Below, piece by piece: positions 45,795 to 55,565 of a stretch of 64,000 nt of DNA. The DNA lies in the NCBI RefSeq assembly GCF_000768555.3, contig NZ_KN293979.1, positions 62,001 to 126,000 of the forward strand, read 5' to 3'. The DNA is from Roseovarius mucosus DSM 17069. Lineage in GTDB: Bacteria; Pseudomonadota; Alphaproteobacteria; Rhodobacterales; Rhodobacteraceae. The notes beneath the pieces are model-generated. The model saw only the letters and a list, made by a program, of their open reading frames with translations, had not been told where the DNA came from and ran no database searches. Position 1 is the stretch's first letter; each line of letters begins with the position of its first letter. The translations under genes were made by a program, and so were the position numbers.

Positions 45795-46745
45795 TCACAC
45801 TCTTTCGCGCAGCACCCTCGGCACCTTGAACTCGACGTTTTCCTGTGCGGTCTCGATGATCTCTACCGTGACCTCGTAGCGCGCGCGAAAGGCGTCGATC
45901 ACCTCGTTCACCAGCACTTCGGGGGCAGAGGCACCCGCTGTGATACCCATGCTGCGGATACCGTCGAGTGCGCGCCAGTCGATGTCGGTGGCGCGCTGCA
46001 CAAGCTGGGCATAGGCGCAGCCCGCACGCGCGCCGACCTCGACCAGACGTTTGGAATTGGATGAGTTTGGCGCGCCCACCACGAGCATGGCCTCAGCCCG
46101 TTCAGCCATGGCCTTGACCGCCTCTTGGCGGTTGGTGGTGGCATAGCAGATGTCCTCCTTGTGCGGGCCGACGATGGCCGGAAAGCGCGTCTGGAGGGCG
46201 GCAACCACCTCGGCGGTGTCATCGACCGAGAGGGTGGTTTGGGTAACAAAGGCGAGGCGGGTCGCATCGCGCACGTCTAGCGTGGCCACATCGGCGGGGG
46301 TCTCGACCAAGAGCACCTCGCCATCTGGCAATTGCCCCATGGTGCCGACGGTTTCGGGATGGCCCGCGTGGCCGATCATCACGATTTGCAGCCCGTTTTC
46401 ATGGTGCCGCTCTGCCTCGATATGCACCTTGCTGACCAGCGGGCATGTAGCATCGACATAGAGCATCTGGCGGGCGGCGGCCTCTGCCGGGACCGATTTG
46501 GGCACGCCGTGGGCGGAAAAGATCACCGGGCGGTCGGTGGGGCACTCGTCGAGTTCCTCGACAAAGACGGCCCCCTTGGCGCGCAGATCATCGACCACGT
46601 ATTCGTTATGCACGATCTCGTGGCGCACATAGACGGGCGCGCCCCATTTCGAGAGCGCCATTTCCACGATCTTGATGGCACGGTCCACACCGGCGCAAAA
46701 ACCACGCGGCGCCGCGAGATAGAGGGTGAGGGGGGGCTTGGTCAT
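45795..46745 (-). CDS. ispH: 4-hydroxy-3-methylbut-2-enyl diphosphate reductase
   Basis: A 316-residue IspH (LytB), the last enzyme of the MEP isoprenoid pathway, making IPP and DMAPP. The three cysteines that hold the Fe-S cluster are in [23 protein letters not shown] and [10 protein letters not shown]. The active-site pattern [11 protein letters not shown] is also present. The 146-base gap after the small lipoprotein gene shows no other gene. Confidence 0.96.
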   Translation of the reverse strand: MTKPPLTLYLAAPRGFCAGVDRAIKIVEMALSKWGAPVYVRHEIVHNEYVVDDLRAKGAVFVEELDECPTDRPVIFSAHGVPKSVPAEAAARQMLYVDATCPLVSKVHIEAERHHENGLQIVMIGHAGHPETVGTMGQLPDGEVLLVETPADVATLDVRDATRLAFVTQTTLSVDDTAEVVAALQTRFPAIVGPHKEDICYATTNRQEAVKAMAERAEAMLVVGAPNSSNSKRLVEVGARAGCAYAQLVQRATDIDWRALDGIRSMGITAGASAPEVLVNEVIDAFRARYEVTVEIIETAQENVEFKVPRVLRERV

Positions 46746-46937
46746 CGCGCGTCTCCTGATCGGGGATAGAGGTAAGGCAGGCGGGCACGCAGGTAAAGGG
46801 TGGGGTTGGAAATAGGCTTTGTGACGCCTCTGAGCCGTGCGGTCGCTAGGTCGCGGGACGGCCCAGCCATCGCGCGGCGGCGCGTTCCGCGCCTTGTTCC
46901 GCGCGGGGGGAAATCGAACTGACCCTCAACCGCCTCC

Positions 46938-47390
46938 TCAGCCCATCGCCTGCGCCGTGATCCAGGCCAGCACGATGTAGCGGCCTGTCTTGGCAATCGT
47001 GACCAGCAGAAGGAATAGCCAGACTGGTGTGCGCAGGACCCCGGCGATCACGGTAAAGGCATCGCCCAAGGGCGCCCAGCTGAGCAGAAGTGTCCAGACG
47101 CCCCATCGCGCATACCACCGCTCTGCCCGTGCCATTTGCGCGGCATTGGCCGGGAACCAGCGGCGGTGGCGAAACCGTTCGATCCCACGCCCCATCGCGT
47201 AATTGACTACGGCCCCCAGCGTGTTGCCGACGCTGGCCACGACAATGAGTGTCGTGAAAGAGATCGTGCCTGCCAGTTGTAGGCCGACAAACACCACTTC
47301 CGACTGAAAGGGCAGGATGGTCGCTGCGCCAAAGGCCGCCGCAAAAAGCCCGGCCAATTGCGCGAAAACGCCCGGATCACCCATGTTCAT
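46938..47390 (-). CDS. YqaA/VTT-domain membrane protein
   Basis: A 150-residue, roughly four-helix membrane protein of the VTT (DedA/SNARE-associated) superfamily, YqaA branch. Supporting features are ATILPFQSEVVFVGLQ, VASVGNTLGAVVNYAMGRG and the LLSWAPLGDAFTVIAGVLR segment near the C-terminus. DedA-type proteins are linked to lipid scrambling or membrane homeostasis, but the role of YqaA is not known. It lies downstream of the NYN gene on the same strand. Confidence 0.82.
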   Translation of the reverse strand: MNMGDPGVFAQLAGLFAAAFGAATILPFQSEVVFVGLQLAGTISFTTLIVVASVGNTLGAVVNYAMGRGIERFRHRRWFPANAAQMARAERWYARWGVWTLLLSWAPLGDAFTVIAGVLRTPVWLFLLLVTIAKTGRYIVLAWITAQAMG

Positions 47391-47432
47391 GCAGGGGAAA
47401 TCCGGGCTTTGCCGCAGGATCCAAGAAGCAGA

Positions 47433-48005
47433 TCACTCGGTTTCGGCATAGGCCTCTTGGCGGTCGTTCTGGGTGTCACGCGGCGGGCGGCCGATGACAT
47501 CCTTGAGGTCTGCCAGCTCGATGAAATTATCCGCCTGACGGCGCAATTCATCCGAGATCATCGGCGGCTGGCTGCGGATGGTAGAGACAACCGAAACGCG
47601 CACGCCCTGACGTTGAAGGCTCTCGACAAGGGGCCGGAAATCGCCATCTCCAGAGAAGAGCACGATATGATCGACACGCGGGGCGAGTTCCATCGCATCC
47701 ACGGTCAGCTCAATATCCATGTTGCCCTTGACCTTGCGGCGGCCTTGGCTGTCGGTGTATTCCTTGGCCGGTTTCGTGACCATGGAATAGCCGTTGTAAT
47801 GCAGCCAATCGACCAGCGGGCGGATCGGTGAATACTCGTCATTTTCCAACAGGGCAGTATAGTAAAACGCGCGCAGCAGCTTGCCGCGGCGCATGAACTC
47901 GGATCTCAGCAACTTGTAGTCGATGTCGAACCCAAGCGCCTTGCCCGCAGCGTAGAGATTCGAGCCGTCGATGAACAAGGCTAAACGCTCGTCCTTGTAA
48001 AACAT
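47433..48005 (-). CDS. NYN-domain (LabA/DUF88-like) protein
   Basis: A 190-residue protein with a NYN/PIN-like ribonuclease fold. Acidic residues expected in the metal site are at ALFIDGSNLYAA, KGNMDIELTVDAM and IVLFSGDGDFRPLVE. Family members are probable RNases or RNA-associated factors, though few are tested. A basic/acidic C-terminal tail follows. It is divergent from folK. Confidence 0.88.
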   Translation of the reverse strand: MFYKDERLALFIDGSNLYAAGKALGFDIDYKLLRSEFMRRGKLLRAFYYTALLENDEYSPIRPLVDWLHYNGYSMVTKPAKEYTDSQGRRKVKGNMDIELTVDAMELAPRVDHIVLFSGDGDFRPLVESLQRQGVRVSVVSTIRSQPPMISDELRRQADNFIELADLKDVIGRPPRDTQNDRQEAYAETE

Positions 48006-48151
48006 CTTAAATGTCCTTCCGAATGGTCATGTCTTGCCTAGGAGTGTGTGAGTGGTGTGAGTGGTGAAGGCAGGACAGGGTAGCAGCGATAATTAGGGGT
48101 TAAGAATTCTGCATGCAAGGGCATGTTACGTCGGGATAGGATAGGGGAGTG

Positions 48152-48718
48152 ATGACTTTGGATCAACAATGCTTGATCGCGATGGGTGGAAACTTGCCGT
48201 TCGGCACGTTGGGCCCTGAAGAGATCCTGGCGGAGGCCCTTGTGCGCTTGCGCGAAGAGGGGCCGGAAATCCAAGCGGTGAGTCGGTTTTTCCGAACACC
48301 GGCCTTTCCTGCCGGGGCTGGCCCGGATTTTGTCAATGCGGCGGCCGTCCTGCGGGTGGCGCTCGAGCCGGAGGCGGTTCTGACGCTCTTGCACCGGGTC
48401 GAGGCGGCCCTTGGTCGCAAGCGCGTAACGCGGTGGGGCGAGCGCACGCTGGATCTTGATCTCATAGCAATGGGCGCGCATGTCCTGCCGGACCGGACGG
48501 GGTTCGAGGCGTGGCGCGGTCTGACGCCCGAGGCGCAGCAGAGCCGCGCGCCGGACCGGCTGATCCTGCCGCATCCGCGCCTGCATGAGCGGGCCTTTGT
48601 GTTGGTGCCGCTGGCGGATGTGGCCCCCGACTGGGTGCATCCGGTGCTGGGCCGGTCCGTGCAACAGATGCTGGACGACTTGCCGCAAGCCGCGCGCGAC
48701 GAGGTCGAGGCGCTTTGA
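48152..48718 (+). CDS. folK: 2-amino-4-hydroxy-6-hydroxymethyldihydropteridine diphosphokinase
   Basis: A 188-residue HPPK, which pyrophosphorylates the pterin precursor in folate synthesis. Signatures are LIAMGGNLPFG at the start, SRFFRTPAFPAGAGPDFVNA and RWGERTLDLDLIAMG, which carries the metal-binding aspartates, then LPHPRLHERAFVLVPLADV. The ATG at 48152 has a GGGGAG leader; a GTG at 48149 is one codon upstream. Confidence 0.94.
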   Translation: MTLDQQCLIAMGGNLPFGTLGPEEILAEALVRLREEGPEIQAVSRFFRTPAFPAGAGPDFVNAAAVLRVALEPEAVLTLLHRVEAALGRKRVTRWGERTLDLDLIAMGAHVLPDRTGFEAWRGLTPEAQQSRAPDRLILPHPRLHERAFVLVPLADVAPDWVHPVLGRSVQQMLDDLPQAARDEVEAL

Positions 48719-48797
48719 TTCTCTGCTTGTAAATCCCGGTTTGACGCCCTAAATACAAGGCTTCTTGAAATCCGCCCCAACCCGTTCCGGAGGTCTG

Positions 48798-49151
48798 ATG
48801 GCCCGCGTTACCACAGAAGATTGCGTTGACAAGGTTCCAAACCGTTTTGATCTGGTGATGCTTGCCGCACACCGCGCCCGTGAAATTGCGGCGGGATCGC
48901 CATTGACGGTGGACCGCGACAACGACAAGAACCCGGTCGTGGCGCTACGCGAAATCGCCGAAGAAACCCAATCGGCGGATGACCTGCGCGAGCGGCTGAT
49001 CGAATCGAATCAGACCCAGATCGAGGTGGACGAGCCGGAAGAGGATTCCATGGCTCTCCTGATGGGTGGTGATGTGGACAAGCCTGACACTGACGATATG
49101 TCGGAAGAAAAGCTGCTGCGCGCCCTGATGGAAGCACAGGGTCAGGGATAA
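48798..49151 (+). CDS. rpoZ: RNA polymerase omega subunit
   Basis: A 117-residue omega subunit, which helps assemble RNA polymerase and in many bacteria forms part of the ppGpp site. The conserved N-terminal half reads [20 protein letters not shown] and [14 protein letters not shown]; the C-terminal tail is acidic. It has a CCGGAGG Shine-Dalgarno and lies 30 bases before the ppGpp synthetase gene, the common rpoZ-rsh pairing. Confidence 0.95.
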   Translation: MARVTTEDCVDKVPNRFDLVMLAAHRAREIAAGSPLTVDRDNDKNPVVALREIAEETQSADDLRERLIESNQTQIEVDEPEEDSMALLMGGDVDKPDTDDMSEEKLLRALMEAQGQG

Positions 49152-49181
49152 CTCCGACCCCTACGGCAAGGCGCGACCCCG

Positions 49182-51308
49182 ATGATCGCCGTTGATGACC
49201 TGATCACGCTGGTGCGCCACTACAACCCCCGCACGGACGAGGCGCTCATTCGTGCGGCCTATGATTTTGGTCGCGCCATGCATGAAGGGCAGTTTCGCCA
49301 TTCGGGCGAGCCCTATTTTACCCATCCCGTTGCCGTGGCCGCGATCCTGACCGAGCAACGGCTGGACGATGCCACCATCATCACCGCGCTCTTGCACGAT
49401 ACGATCGAGGACACCAAAGCGTCCTATCAGATCGTTGCTGAGAAGTTTGGCCGCGAAGTGGCCGATCTGGTGGATGGCGTCACCAAGCTGACCAATCTGC
49501 AACTGTCGAATTCCGAGACCAAGCAGGCCGAGAATTTCCGCAAGCTGTTCATGGCGATGTCCAAGGATCTGCGGGTCATTCTGGTCAAGCTTGCCGACCG
49601 GCTTCACAATATGCGCACCATCAAGGCGATGCGCCCGGAAAAGCAGGCGCAAAAGGCGCGTGAAACCATGGATATCTATGGGCCGCTGGCGGGGCGCATG
49701 GGTATGCAATGGATGCGCGAAGAACTCGAGGATCTGGCCTTTCGCGTGCTCAACCCCGAGGCGCGCGCCAGCATCATCCGCCGGTTCATCACCCTGCAAC
49801 GCGAGACCGGCGATGTGGTCGAGCGGATCACCGGCGACATGCGGCACGAATTGGACAAGGCGGGCATCGAGGCCGATGTCTTTGGCCGCGCCAAGAAGCC
49901 CTATTCGATCTGGCGCAAGATGCAGGAAAAGGAGATGGGGTTCTCGCGGCTGTCGGACATCTACGGCTTTCGCGTGATCACCCGTTCCGAGAATGATTGC
50001 TACCGCGCGCTCGGGGCCATTCACCAACGCTGGCGCGCGGTGCCGGGGCGTTTCAAGGATTACATCAGTCAACCGAAATCGAACGGTTACCGCTCGATTC
50101 ACACCACGGTGTCGGGGCGGGACGGCAAGCGGGTCGAGGTGCAGATCCGCACGCAAGCGATGCATGACGTGGCCGAAACCGGCGTGGCGGCGCATTGGTC
50201 CTATCGGGACGGGGTTCGCTCGGAAAACCCCTTTGCCGTCGATCCCGCCAAGTGGATTTCGAGCGTGAGCGAGCAGTTCGACGCCGAGGAGGATCACGAG
50301 GATTTTCTCGAGGCGGTCAAGCTCGAGATGTATGCGGATCAGGTGTTCTGCTTTACCCCCAAGGGCGATGTGATCAAGCTGCCGCGCGGGGCCACCCCGA
50401 TTGACTTTGCCTATGCGATCCACACGCGGATCGGCCATGCCTGTGTCGGGGCCAAGGTGGACGGCATGCGCGTGCCGCTCTGGACCCGGATCAAGAACGG
50501 TCAATCGGTCGAGGTGATCACCGCCGACGGGCAGACGCCGCAGGCCACCTGGCTCGATATCGCCACCACTGGCAAGGCGCGGGCGGCCATTCGTCGTGCG
50601 CTGCGTGAGCTGGACCGCGACCGCTATATCAAGCTGGGTCGCGAGCTCGCCCGCTCGGCGTTCGAGCATGTGGGCAAGAAGGCCACCGACAAGGCGCTTG
50701 AGGCCGCAGCGCGCACGTTGCGTCTGCGCGATGCCGACGAGGTGCGCGCAAGGCTGGGCAGCGCCGAACTGACCGCGCATCAGGTGCTCCATGCCGTTTA
50801 TCCCGATCTCATGCCCGAGGCTGGCAACGAGGTGACGCGCGACCGTGCGGTGATCGGTCTGGAGGCAGACCAGAGTTTTGAGCGGGCGCGCTGCTGTCAG
50901 CCGCTACCGGGTGAACGGATCGTGGGTATCACCTATCGTGGGCGGGGTGTGGTGATCCATGCCATCGACTGCGAAACGCTGTCGCAATATGACCAGCAAC
51001 CCGACCGCTGGATGGACCTGCACTGGCACACCGGCACGCATCCGGCGGCCTATGACGTGACGCTCGATCTGACCATCGGCAATGATGCCGGGGTTCTGGG
51101 GCGGATTTGCACCTTGATCGGCGAGCAGAAGGCCAATATCTCGGACCTGACATTCGTGGACCGGAAACCGGATTTCTATCGTCTTTTGATTGATGTCGAG
51201 TTGCGCGATGCCGAGCATTTGCACGGCGTGCTCTCGGCGCTTGATGCGGAAAGCGATGTCGCCGCTGTCGAGCGCTATCGTGATCCGTCCCGCGTGGGGG
51301 CGGGCTGA
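49182..51308 (+). CDS. rsh: Bifunctional (p)ppGpp synthetase/hydrolase (RSH)
   Basis: A 708-residue RelA/SpoT homologue, the single long RSH typical of Alphaproteobacteria. In order it has an HD hydrolase domain (HSGEPYFTHPVAVA, ALLHDTIEDT), a synthetase domain (GRAKKPYSIWRKMQ, SRLSDIYGFRVI, NGYRSIHTTV), a TGS domain (VFCFTPKGDVIKLPRGATPI) and a C-terminal ACT domain (about 630-705). The intact HD motif suggests both making and breaking of the alarmone. Confidence 0.96.
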   Translation: MIAVDDLITLVRHYNPRTDEALIRAAYDFGRAMHEGQFRHSGEPYFTHPVAVAAILTEQRLDDATIITALLHDTIEDTKASYQIVAEKFGREVADLVDGVTKLTNLQLSNSETKQAENFRKLFMAMSKDLRVILVKLADRLHNMRTIKAMRPEKQAQKARETMDIYGPLAGRMGMQWMREELEDLAFRVLNPEARASIIRRFITLQRETGDVVERITGDMRHELDKAGIEADVFGRAKKPYSIWRKMQEKEMGFSRLSDIYGFRVITRSENDCYRALGAIHQRWRAVPGRFKDYISQPKSNGYRSIHTTVSGRDGKRVEVQIRTQAMHDVAETGVAAHWSYRDGVRSENPFAVDPAKWISSVSEQFDAEEDHEDFLEAVKLEMYADQVFCFTPKGDVIKLPRGATPIDFAYAIHTRIGHACVGAKVDGMRVPLWTRIKNGQSVEVITADGQTPQATWLDIATTGKARAAIRRALRELDRDRYIKLGRELARSAFEHVGKKATDKALEAAARTLRLRDADEVRARLGSAELTAHQVLHAVYPDLMPEAGNEVTRDRAVIGLEADQSFERARCCQPLPGERIVGITYRGRGVVIHAIDCETLSQYDQQPDRWMDLHWHTGTHPAAYDVTLDLTIGNDAGVLGRICTLIGEQKANISDLTFVDRKPDFYRLLIDVELRDAEHLHGVLSALDAESDVAAVERYRDPSRVGAG

Positions 51309-51331
51309 GACCAATTCAAGGAGCCGCGCAG

Positions 51332-52012
51332 GTGGTATTCAGACGTCGTGACAGACGCCCCTGGTGGAAGGTCATTGCCGGGTTTCTCTGGCCCAAGGGC
51401 GGATGGGGGCGGGCCTTTACCTATGTCCGCCATCGACTGAACCGGCTGCCTGATCCGCCCGACCGCATCGCGCGTGGAATTTTCGCAGGCGTGTTCACAA
51501 CCTTTACACCGTTTTACGGGTTGCATTTCATCGTGGCCGCCACGCTGGCGTGGATTTTACGTGGCAATATCCCGGCGGCTCTCTTGGGGACGTTCTTTGG
51601 CAATCCGCTGACCTATGTGCCCATCGGGGTTGTCTCGCTTCAGACCGGGCACGCGATGCTGGGGCGCGGCGCCATGGCTGAGGATGAAATCAGCCGCTCG
51701 CTCGGGGGCAAGTTTCTGGACGCGGGCGATGATCTCAAGAACAACTTTCTGGCCATTTTCATGGACCACAAGGCTGACTGGAGCAGTCTCAAGCTCTTTT
51801 ATGACGATGTTTTCTTTCCCTATATGATCGGGGGAATTGTGCCGGGGATCGTGACGGCACTCGCGGCCTATTACATCAGCCTGCCGGTGATCACCGCCTA
51901 TCAGCACCGCCGCAAGGGGGCGCTCAAGGCGAAATGGGTGGCGATGAAGGAAAAGAAGGCGACCAAGGAAAAACAGGCGCACGCGGCTGACGAGGCGGGT
52001 AAATCGGACTAG
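51332..52012 (+). CDS. DUF2062 membrane protein
   Basis: A 226-residue membrane protein with a DUF2062 domain, seen as GIFAGVFTTFTPFYGLHFIV and the LLGTFFGNPLTYVPIGVVSL segment, with a Lys-rich C-terminal tail. Function unknown. It starts at a GTG behind AAGGAGCC, 24 bases after rsh, and is followed by pdxJ, an order conserved in the family. Confidence 0.88.
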   Translation: MVFRRRDRRPWWKVIAGFLWPKGGWGRAFTYVRHRLNRLPDPPDRIARGIFAGVFTTFTPFYGLHFIVAATLAWILRGNIPAALLGTFFGNPLTYVPIGVVSLQTGHAMLGRGAMAEDEISRSLGGKFLDAGDDLKNNFLAIFMDHKADWSSLKLFYDDVFFPYMIGGIVPGIVTALAAYYISLPVITAYQHRRKGALKAKWVAMKEKKATKEKQAHAADEAGKSD

Positions 52013-52051
52013 CTTGCATCACGAGTCGCGGATCAATTACGGGAGAGGCCG

Positions 52052-52801
52052 ATGTCAGCCGGAAAGAAGCTACGCCTAGGCGTCAATATCGACCATGTGG
52101 CCACGGTGCGCAATGCGCGCGGCGGGGCCTATCCTGACCCCCTGCGCGCCGCCAAGATTGCGCAAGAGGCGGGGGCAGATGGCATTACCGCGCATCTGCG
52201 CGAGGATCGCCGCCATATCTCGGACGCGGATATCGACGGGCTGATGGAGGTGCTGACAGTGCCGCTCAACTTCGAGATGGCTGCGACCGAGGAAATGCAG
52301 CGGATTGCCCTGCGCAACAAACCGCATGCCGTCTGCATCGTGCCGGAAAAGCGCGAGGAGCGCACCACCGAGGGCGGGCTGGAAGTCGCGCGTGAGGAAA
52401 ACCGGCTGGCGCATTTCTTAGCGCCGCTGCGCGAGGCAGGGTGCCGGGTGTCGATCTTTATCGCGGCCGACAAGCGGCAAATCGAGGCCGCGCATCGCAT
52501 CGGGGCCGAGGTGATCGAATTGCACACCGGCGCCTATTGCGATGCCCATGCCGAGGGGCATTTCGACGCCCGTGACCGCGAATTGGAGAGTTTGCGCGAG
52601 ATGTCCGCCTATGCCCATTCCTTGGGGCTCGAGGTGCACGCGGGGCATGGATTGAACTATGAAACGGTAAAGCCGGTCGCAGCTTTCCCCGAGGTGATGG
52701 AGCTCAACATCGGGCATTTCCTCATTGGCGAGTCGATCTTTCGCGGATTGGGACCGGCCATTGCGGAAATGCGGCGGCTGATGGACGAGGCGCGGGGGTG
52801 A
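52052..52801 (+). CDS. pdxJ: Pyridoxine 5'-phosphate synthase
   Basis: A 249-residue PdxJ TIM barrel, the last step of DXP-dependent vitamin B6 synthesis. Signatures are LRLGVNIDHVATVRNARGG, ADGITAHLREDRRHI, HAVCIVPEKREERTTEGG and the C-terminal ELNIGHFLIGESIFRGL. It is followed within 4 bases by an unrelated-looking gene instead of acpS. Confidence 0.96.
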   Translation: MSAGKKLRLGVNIDHVATVRNARGGAYPDPLRAAKIAQEAGADGITAHLREDRRHISDADIDGLMEVLTVPLNFEMAATEEMQRIALRNKPHAVCIVPEKREERTTEGGLEVAREENRLAHFLAPLREAGCRVSIFIAADKRQIEAAHRIGAEVIELHTGAYCDAHAEGHFDARDRELESLREMSAYAHSLGLEVHAGHGLNYETVKPVAAFPEVMELNIGHFLIGESIFRGLGPAIAEMRRLMDEARG

Positions 52802-52805
52802 TCTC

Positions 52806-53606
52806 ATGAGTGAGTTGGGTCACGAGTCTGGGGGAAGAAACAGTAAAAACATTATCAGGCGTTTCTTAGGGATTTTGAAGTTTCCCATAGTGGTCCTCCT
52901 TTCGCTTTCGAAAGGTGTGCTCTTGTTGCTGATGGCAGGAGCGATTGCCTTGAGTGTTGCCACGACAACTGTTTCGCTTTTTTTCAATATGATGTCTTCC
53001 GCCGTTGAAGCGGTCATTGGTCCGAGGACGGTGAGAGCAAAACAATCCTCGCGGTTGGATGCGTTGGCAGCAGAAAATGATGCCCTGAGAAAGCGGGCTG
53101 GGTCGTTGGCAGATGAGAACCGGAGAGTGACGCGCGAACTTTCGGACGGTAAGGTCACCTACAGAGGCGAAAGGAAGCTCGCCAGAGAAGCAGTAAAAGA
53201 CACAAGCGGACGTCTCGCGCGCCGGGTTACCATTGCTTCGAGCCGGAACGTGGCATCTGTTTTCGCTGAGTCTTTGCCGTTTGTGGGTGTCGGGGTCATC
53301 GTCGGGGCCACTCTTTGGGAAGTGAAGGATTCCTGCGAGATGATGAAGGACCTTCACGAACTCGACGTCGCTTTCAATCCAGAGAGCGCGATTGACGGCA
53401 CCGAGGTATGCGGGTTGCGAGTACCTGATAAAGCAGAAGTTTGGCAGGCTATTCGCGAGAGCCCATCAGACGCTTGGGCCACGGCTAAGGAATACACACC
53501 ACAATTGCCTGATTTCTCTGAAACTTATGCCAATGGATTAGAGTTTGTTTCGAATCTGGCGTGCCGCGTTTTACCCTGCGAAGCGCAAGCGGCCATTCCC
53601 GAATGA
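52806..53606 (+). CDS. Hypothetical membrane protein with coiled coil
   Basis: I do not recognise this 266-residue protein. It has a long hydrophobic region at about 25-62, a coiled-coil-like stretch at about 80-112 (LDALAAENDALRKRAG), a second hydrophobic segment at about 157-171 (LPFVGVGVIVGATLW) and a C-terminal domain with cysteines at about 177, 202, 253 and 258. GC is far below its neighbours (27 of 60 bases from 52861). It begins 4 bases after pdxJ and overlaps or nearly touches the hydrolase gene, so it is probably in the operon. Likely a lineage-specific insertion. Confidence 0.7.
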   Translation: MSELGHESGGRNSKNIIRRFLGILKFPIVVLLSLSKGVLLLLMAGAIALSVATTTVSLFFNMMSSAVEAVIGPRTVRAKQSSRLDALAAENDALRKRAGSLADENRRVTRELSDGKVTYRGERKLAREAVKDTSGRLARRVTIASSRNVASVFAESLPFVGVGVIVGATLWEVKDSCEMMKDLHELDVAFNPESAIDGTEVCGLRVPDKAEVWQAIRESPSDAWATAKEYTPQLPDFSETYANGLEFVSNLACRVLPCEAQAAIPE

Positions 53607-53617
53607 TAGGAATAAGA

Positions 53618-55105
53618 ATGCGGGCGGGGATCGTTCAATTCCTCGAGTGTGTGTTTTCAGTGGCGCTATTGTGCCTCGCGCTCTGGCAGCTTGAGGGGCA
53701 GCGGCGTGGTGTTGAAATATCCACATTCACGGTCTCGGACACGCCGATCACGCGGATGGCCATGCCGGGGGCCGATGGGCCGGTGGTGGTGGTGGCGCAT
53801 GGTTTCGCCGGGTCGCGGCAGATGATGCAGGCCTATGGGCTTGATCTGGCGCGGGCGGGTTACCGGGTCTGGGCCTTTGATTTCGAAGGGCATGGCCGCA
53901 ACCGGGTGCCGATGTCGGGCGATGTGAACCGCATCGACGGCACGACGCGGCTCTTGATCGCGCAAACGGGCCGCGTGGTCACAGCAGCGGTGGCGCAAGA
54001 GGGCTTTACCGGCAAGGTCGCGCTCTTGGGGCATTCCATGGCCACGGATATCATCATCCGCACCGCATTGGAGGATGCCCGGATCGGTCCTGTGGTGGCG
54101 ATTTCGGCTTTTTCGCAAGCGGTGACTGCGACAGAGCCAGACAATCTTCTGCTCATCACCGGCGCGTGGGAGAAGGGACTGCGGAACTTTGCCCGCGCGG
54201 CGGTGGCGATGGTCACGCCCGGCGCGGGCGAGGGCGATACCGTGCGGACCGGGGCGGTCACGCGCCGCGCGGTGGTGGCACCCTGGTCCGAGCATGTGGC
54301 GGTCCTGCACAGCCGTCTGGGCCGGGCCGAGGCGATTGGCTGGCTCGATGCCGCCTATGGCCGCACGAGCGATGTCGCGGTGCGTGCAACGGGGCCATGG
54401 TTTCTGGTGCTGATGGCGGCGATCGTGGCGCTCGCGGCCCCATTGGTGCGGCTTTTGCCGCAGACTGCGCCGCGCGCGCCGAGGGCCTTGCGCGGGGGGC
54501 AATTCACCCTTGTCGTTCTGGTGCCTGCGTTGCTTGCGCCGCTTTTGGCGGTGCAGGTGCAAACGCGGCTGTTGCCGGTCTTGGTGGCGGATTATCTGGC
54601 GCTGCATCTGGTGCTCTACGGGCTGTGCCAACTGGCGCTGATGTGGGGCATGGGGCGCAGGCCCGAGGGGGTGCGCCTCGCGGCTGTGCTGGTGCTTATG
54701 GTTTGGGGGCTTGGCGTTTTCGGCTTGGCACTCGACCGCTATGGCGCGAATTTCTGGCCCACGCCCGAACGATTGGCGATCATCGCCGCGCTGAGCCTTG
54801 GTGCGGTTCCTTTCATGGTGGCGGATGCGGTTCTGACCCGCGGCGCGCCGTTCTGGCAGAGGCTGACGGCGCGGGCGGGCTTTCTGGCCTCGTTGGGGCT
54901 GGCCATCCTGCTCGATACCGAGCGGCTCTTCTTCTTGGCGATGATTGCGCCGGTGATCCTGCTCTTTTTCCTGATATACGGGCTGATGGGCCGATGGGTC
55001 GCGGCACGGGCAGGGGCACTGAGCGCGGGTCTGGCGCTTGGCCTCATCCTCGCCTGGGCGCTTGGCGTCAGCTTTCCGCTGTTTGTAACGGGGATGAATG
55101 GATGA
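53618..55105 (+). CDS. Alpha/beta-hydrolase fused to polytopic membrane domain
   Basis: A 495-residue protein. An N-terminal helix (about 9-24) anchors an alpha/beta-hydrolase domain with [27 protein letters not shown] and the nucleophile elbow LLGHSMATD (Ser140). A probable catalytic histidine is in WSEHVAVL (about 226). From about 260 the protein has a run of some seven hydrophobic helices. A serine-aminopeptidase/lysophospholipase-like lipid-active enzyme is likely. Starts at 53603 (ATGA overlap with the previous gene) or 53618 (AGGA leader) are both possible. Confidence 0.8.
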   Translation: MRAGIVQFLECVFSVALLCLALWQLEGQRRGVEISTFTVSDTPITRMAMPGADGPVVVVAHGFAGSRQMMQAYGLDLARAGYRVWAFDFEGHGRNRVPMSGDVNRIDGTTRLLIAQTGRVVTAAVAQEGFTGKVALLGHSMATDIIIRTALEDARIGPVVAISAFSQAVTATEPDNLLLITGAWEKGLRNFARAAVAMVTPGAGEGDTVRTGAVTRRAVVAPWSEHVAVLHSRLGRAEAIGWLDAAYGRTSDVAVRATGPWFLVLMAAIVALAAPLVRLLPQTAPRAPRALRGGQFTLVVLVPALLAPLLAVQVQTRLLPVLVADYLALHLVLYGLCQLALMWGMGRRPEGVRLAAVLVLMVWGLGVFGLALDRYGANFWPTPERLAIIAALSLGAVPFMVADAVLTRGAPFWQRLTARAGFLASLGLAILLDTERLFFLAMIAPVILLFFLIYGLMGRWVAARAGALSAGLALGLILAWALGVSFPLFVTGMNG

Positions 55106-55512
55106 TCTTGGGGATTGGCACGGACCTCGCGAATATCGAACGGATTGCACGCACGCTCGAGCGGTTCGGCGACCGGTTTCGCAACCGGGTTTTCACGCCC
55201 GTAGAACAGGCCAAGGCCGAACGTCGCGCCGATGTTGCGGGTACCTATGCGAAACGGTGGGCTGCGAAAGAAGCCTGTTCCAAAGCGCTTGGCACGGGCC
55301 TGCGCATGGGCATCGCGTGGAAGGACATGGCGGTCACGAACCTGCCCACAGGCCAGCCTGTCATGCAGGTTACGGGCTGGGCCGCGACGCGTCTGGCCGA
55401 GATGACGCCACCGGGGCACGAGGCGATCATCCATGTGACGCTGACCGACGATCACCCTTGGGCACAGGCCTTTGTGGTGATCGAGGCGCGGCCCGTCGCA
55501 GCCCCGGCTTGA
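55102..55512 (+). CDS. acpS: Holo-[acyl-carrier-protein] synthase
   Basis: A 136-residue AcpS, which transfers 4'-phosphopantetheine from CoA to the carrier protein for fatty acid synthesis. Features are [18 protein letters not shown] with the metal-binding Asp, and [16 protein letters not shown] with the catalytic Glu. The start overlaps the hydrolase stop (ATGA). It leads into lepB. Confidence 0.95.
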   Translation: MILGIGTDLANIERIARTLERFGDRFRNRVFTPVEQAKAERRADVAGTYAKRWAAKEACSKALGTGLRMGIAWKDMAVTNLPTGQPVMQVTGWAATRLAEMTPPGHEAIIHVTLTDDHPWAQAFVVIEARPVAAPA

Positions 55513-55565
55513 CACCATGGCCCCGGCCCCGCATGTAGCGCCGGAGAGATAGCGGAGGACGCCAA

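Noticed and set aside
49161-50792. 543-codon minus-strand open frame opposite rsh
   Set aside because: The rsh gene on the plus strand has all expected domains; the opposite frame is His/Arg-rich antisense sequence.
53666-55150. 494-codon minus-strand open frame opposite the hydrolase fusion
   Set aside because: Arg/His/Gln-rich antisense of a high-GC gene with no family signature.
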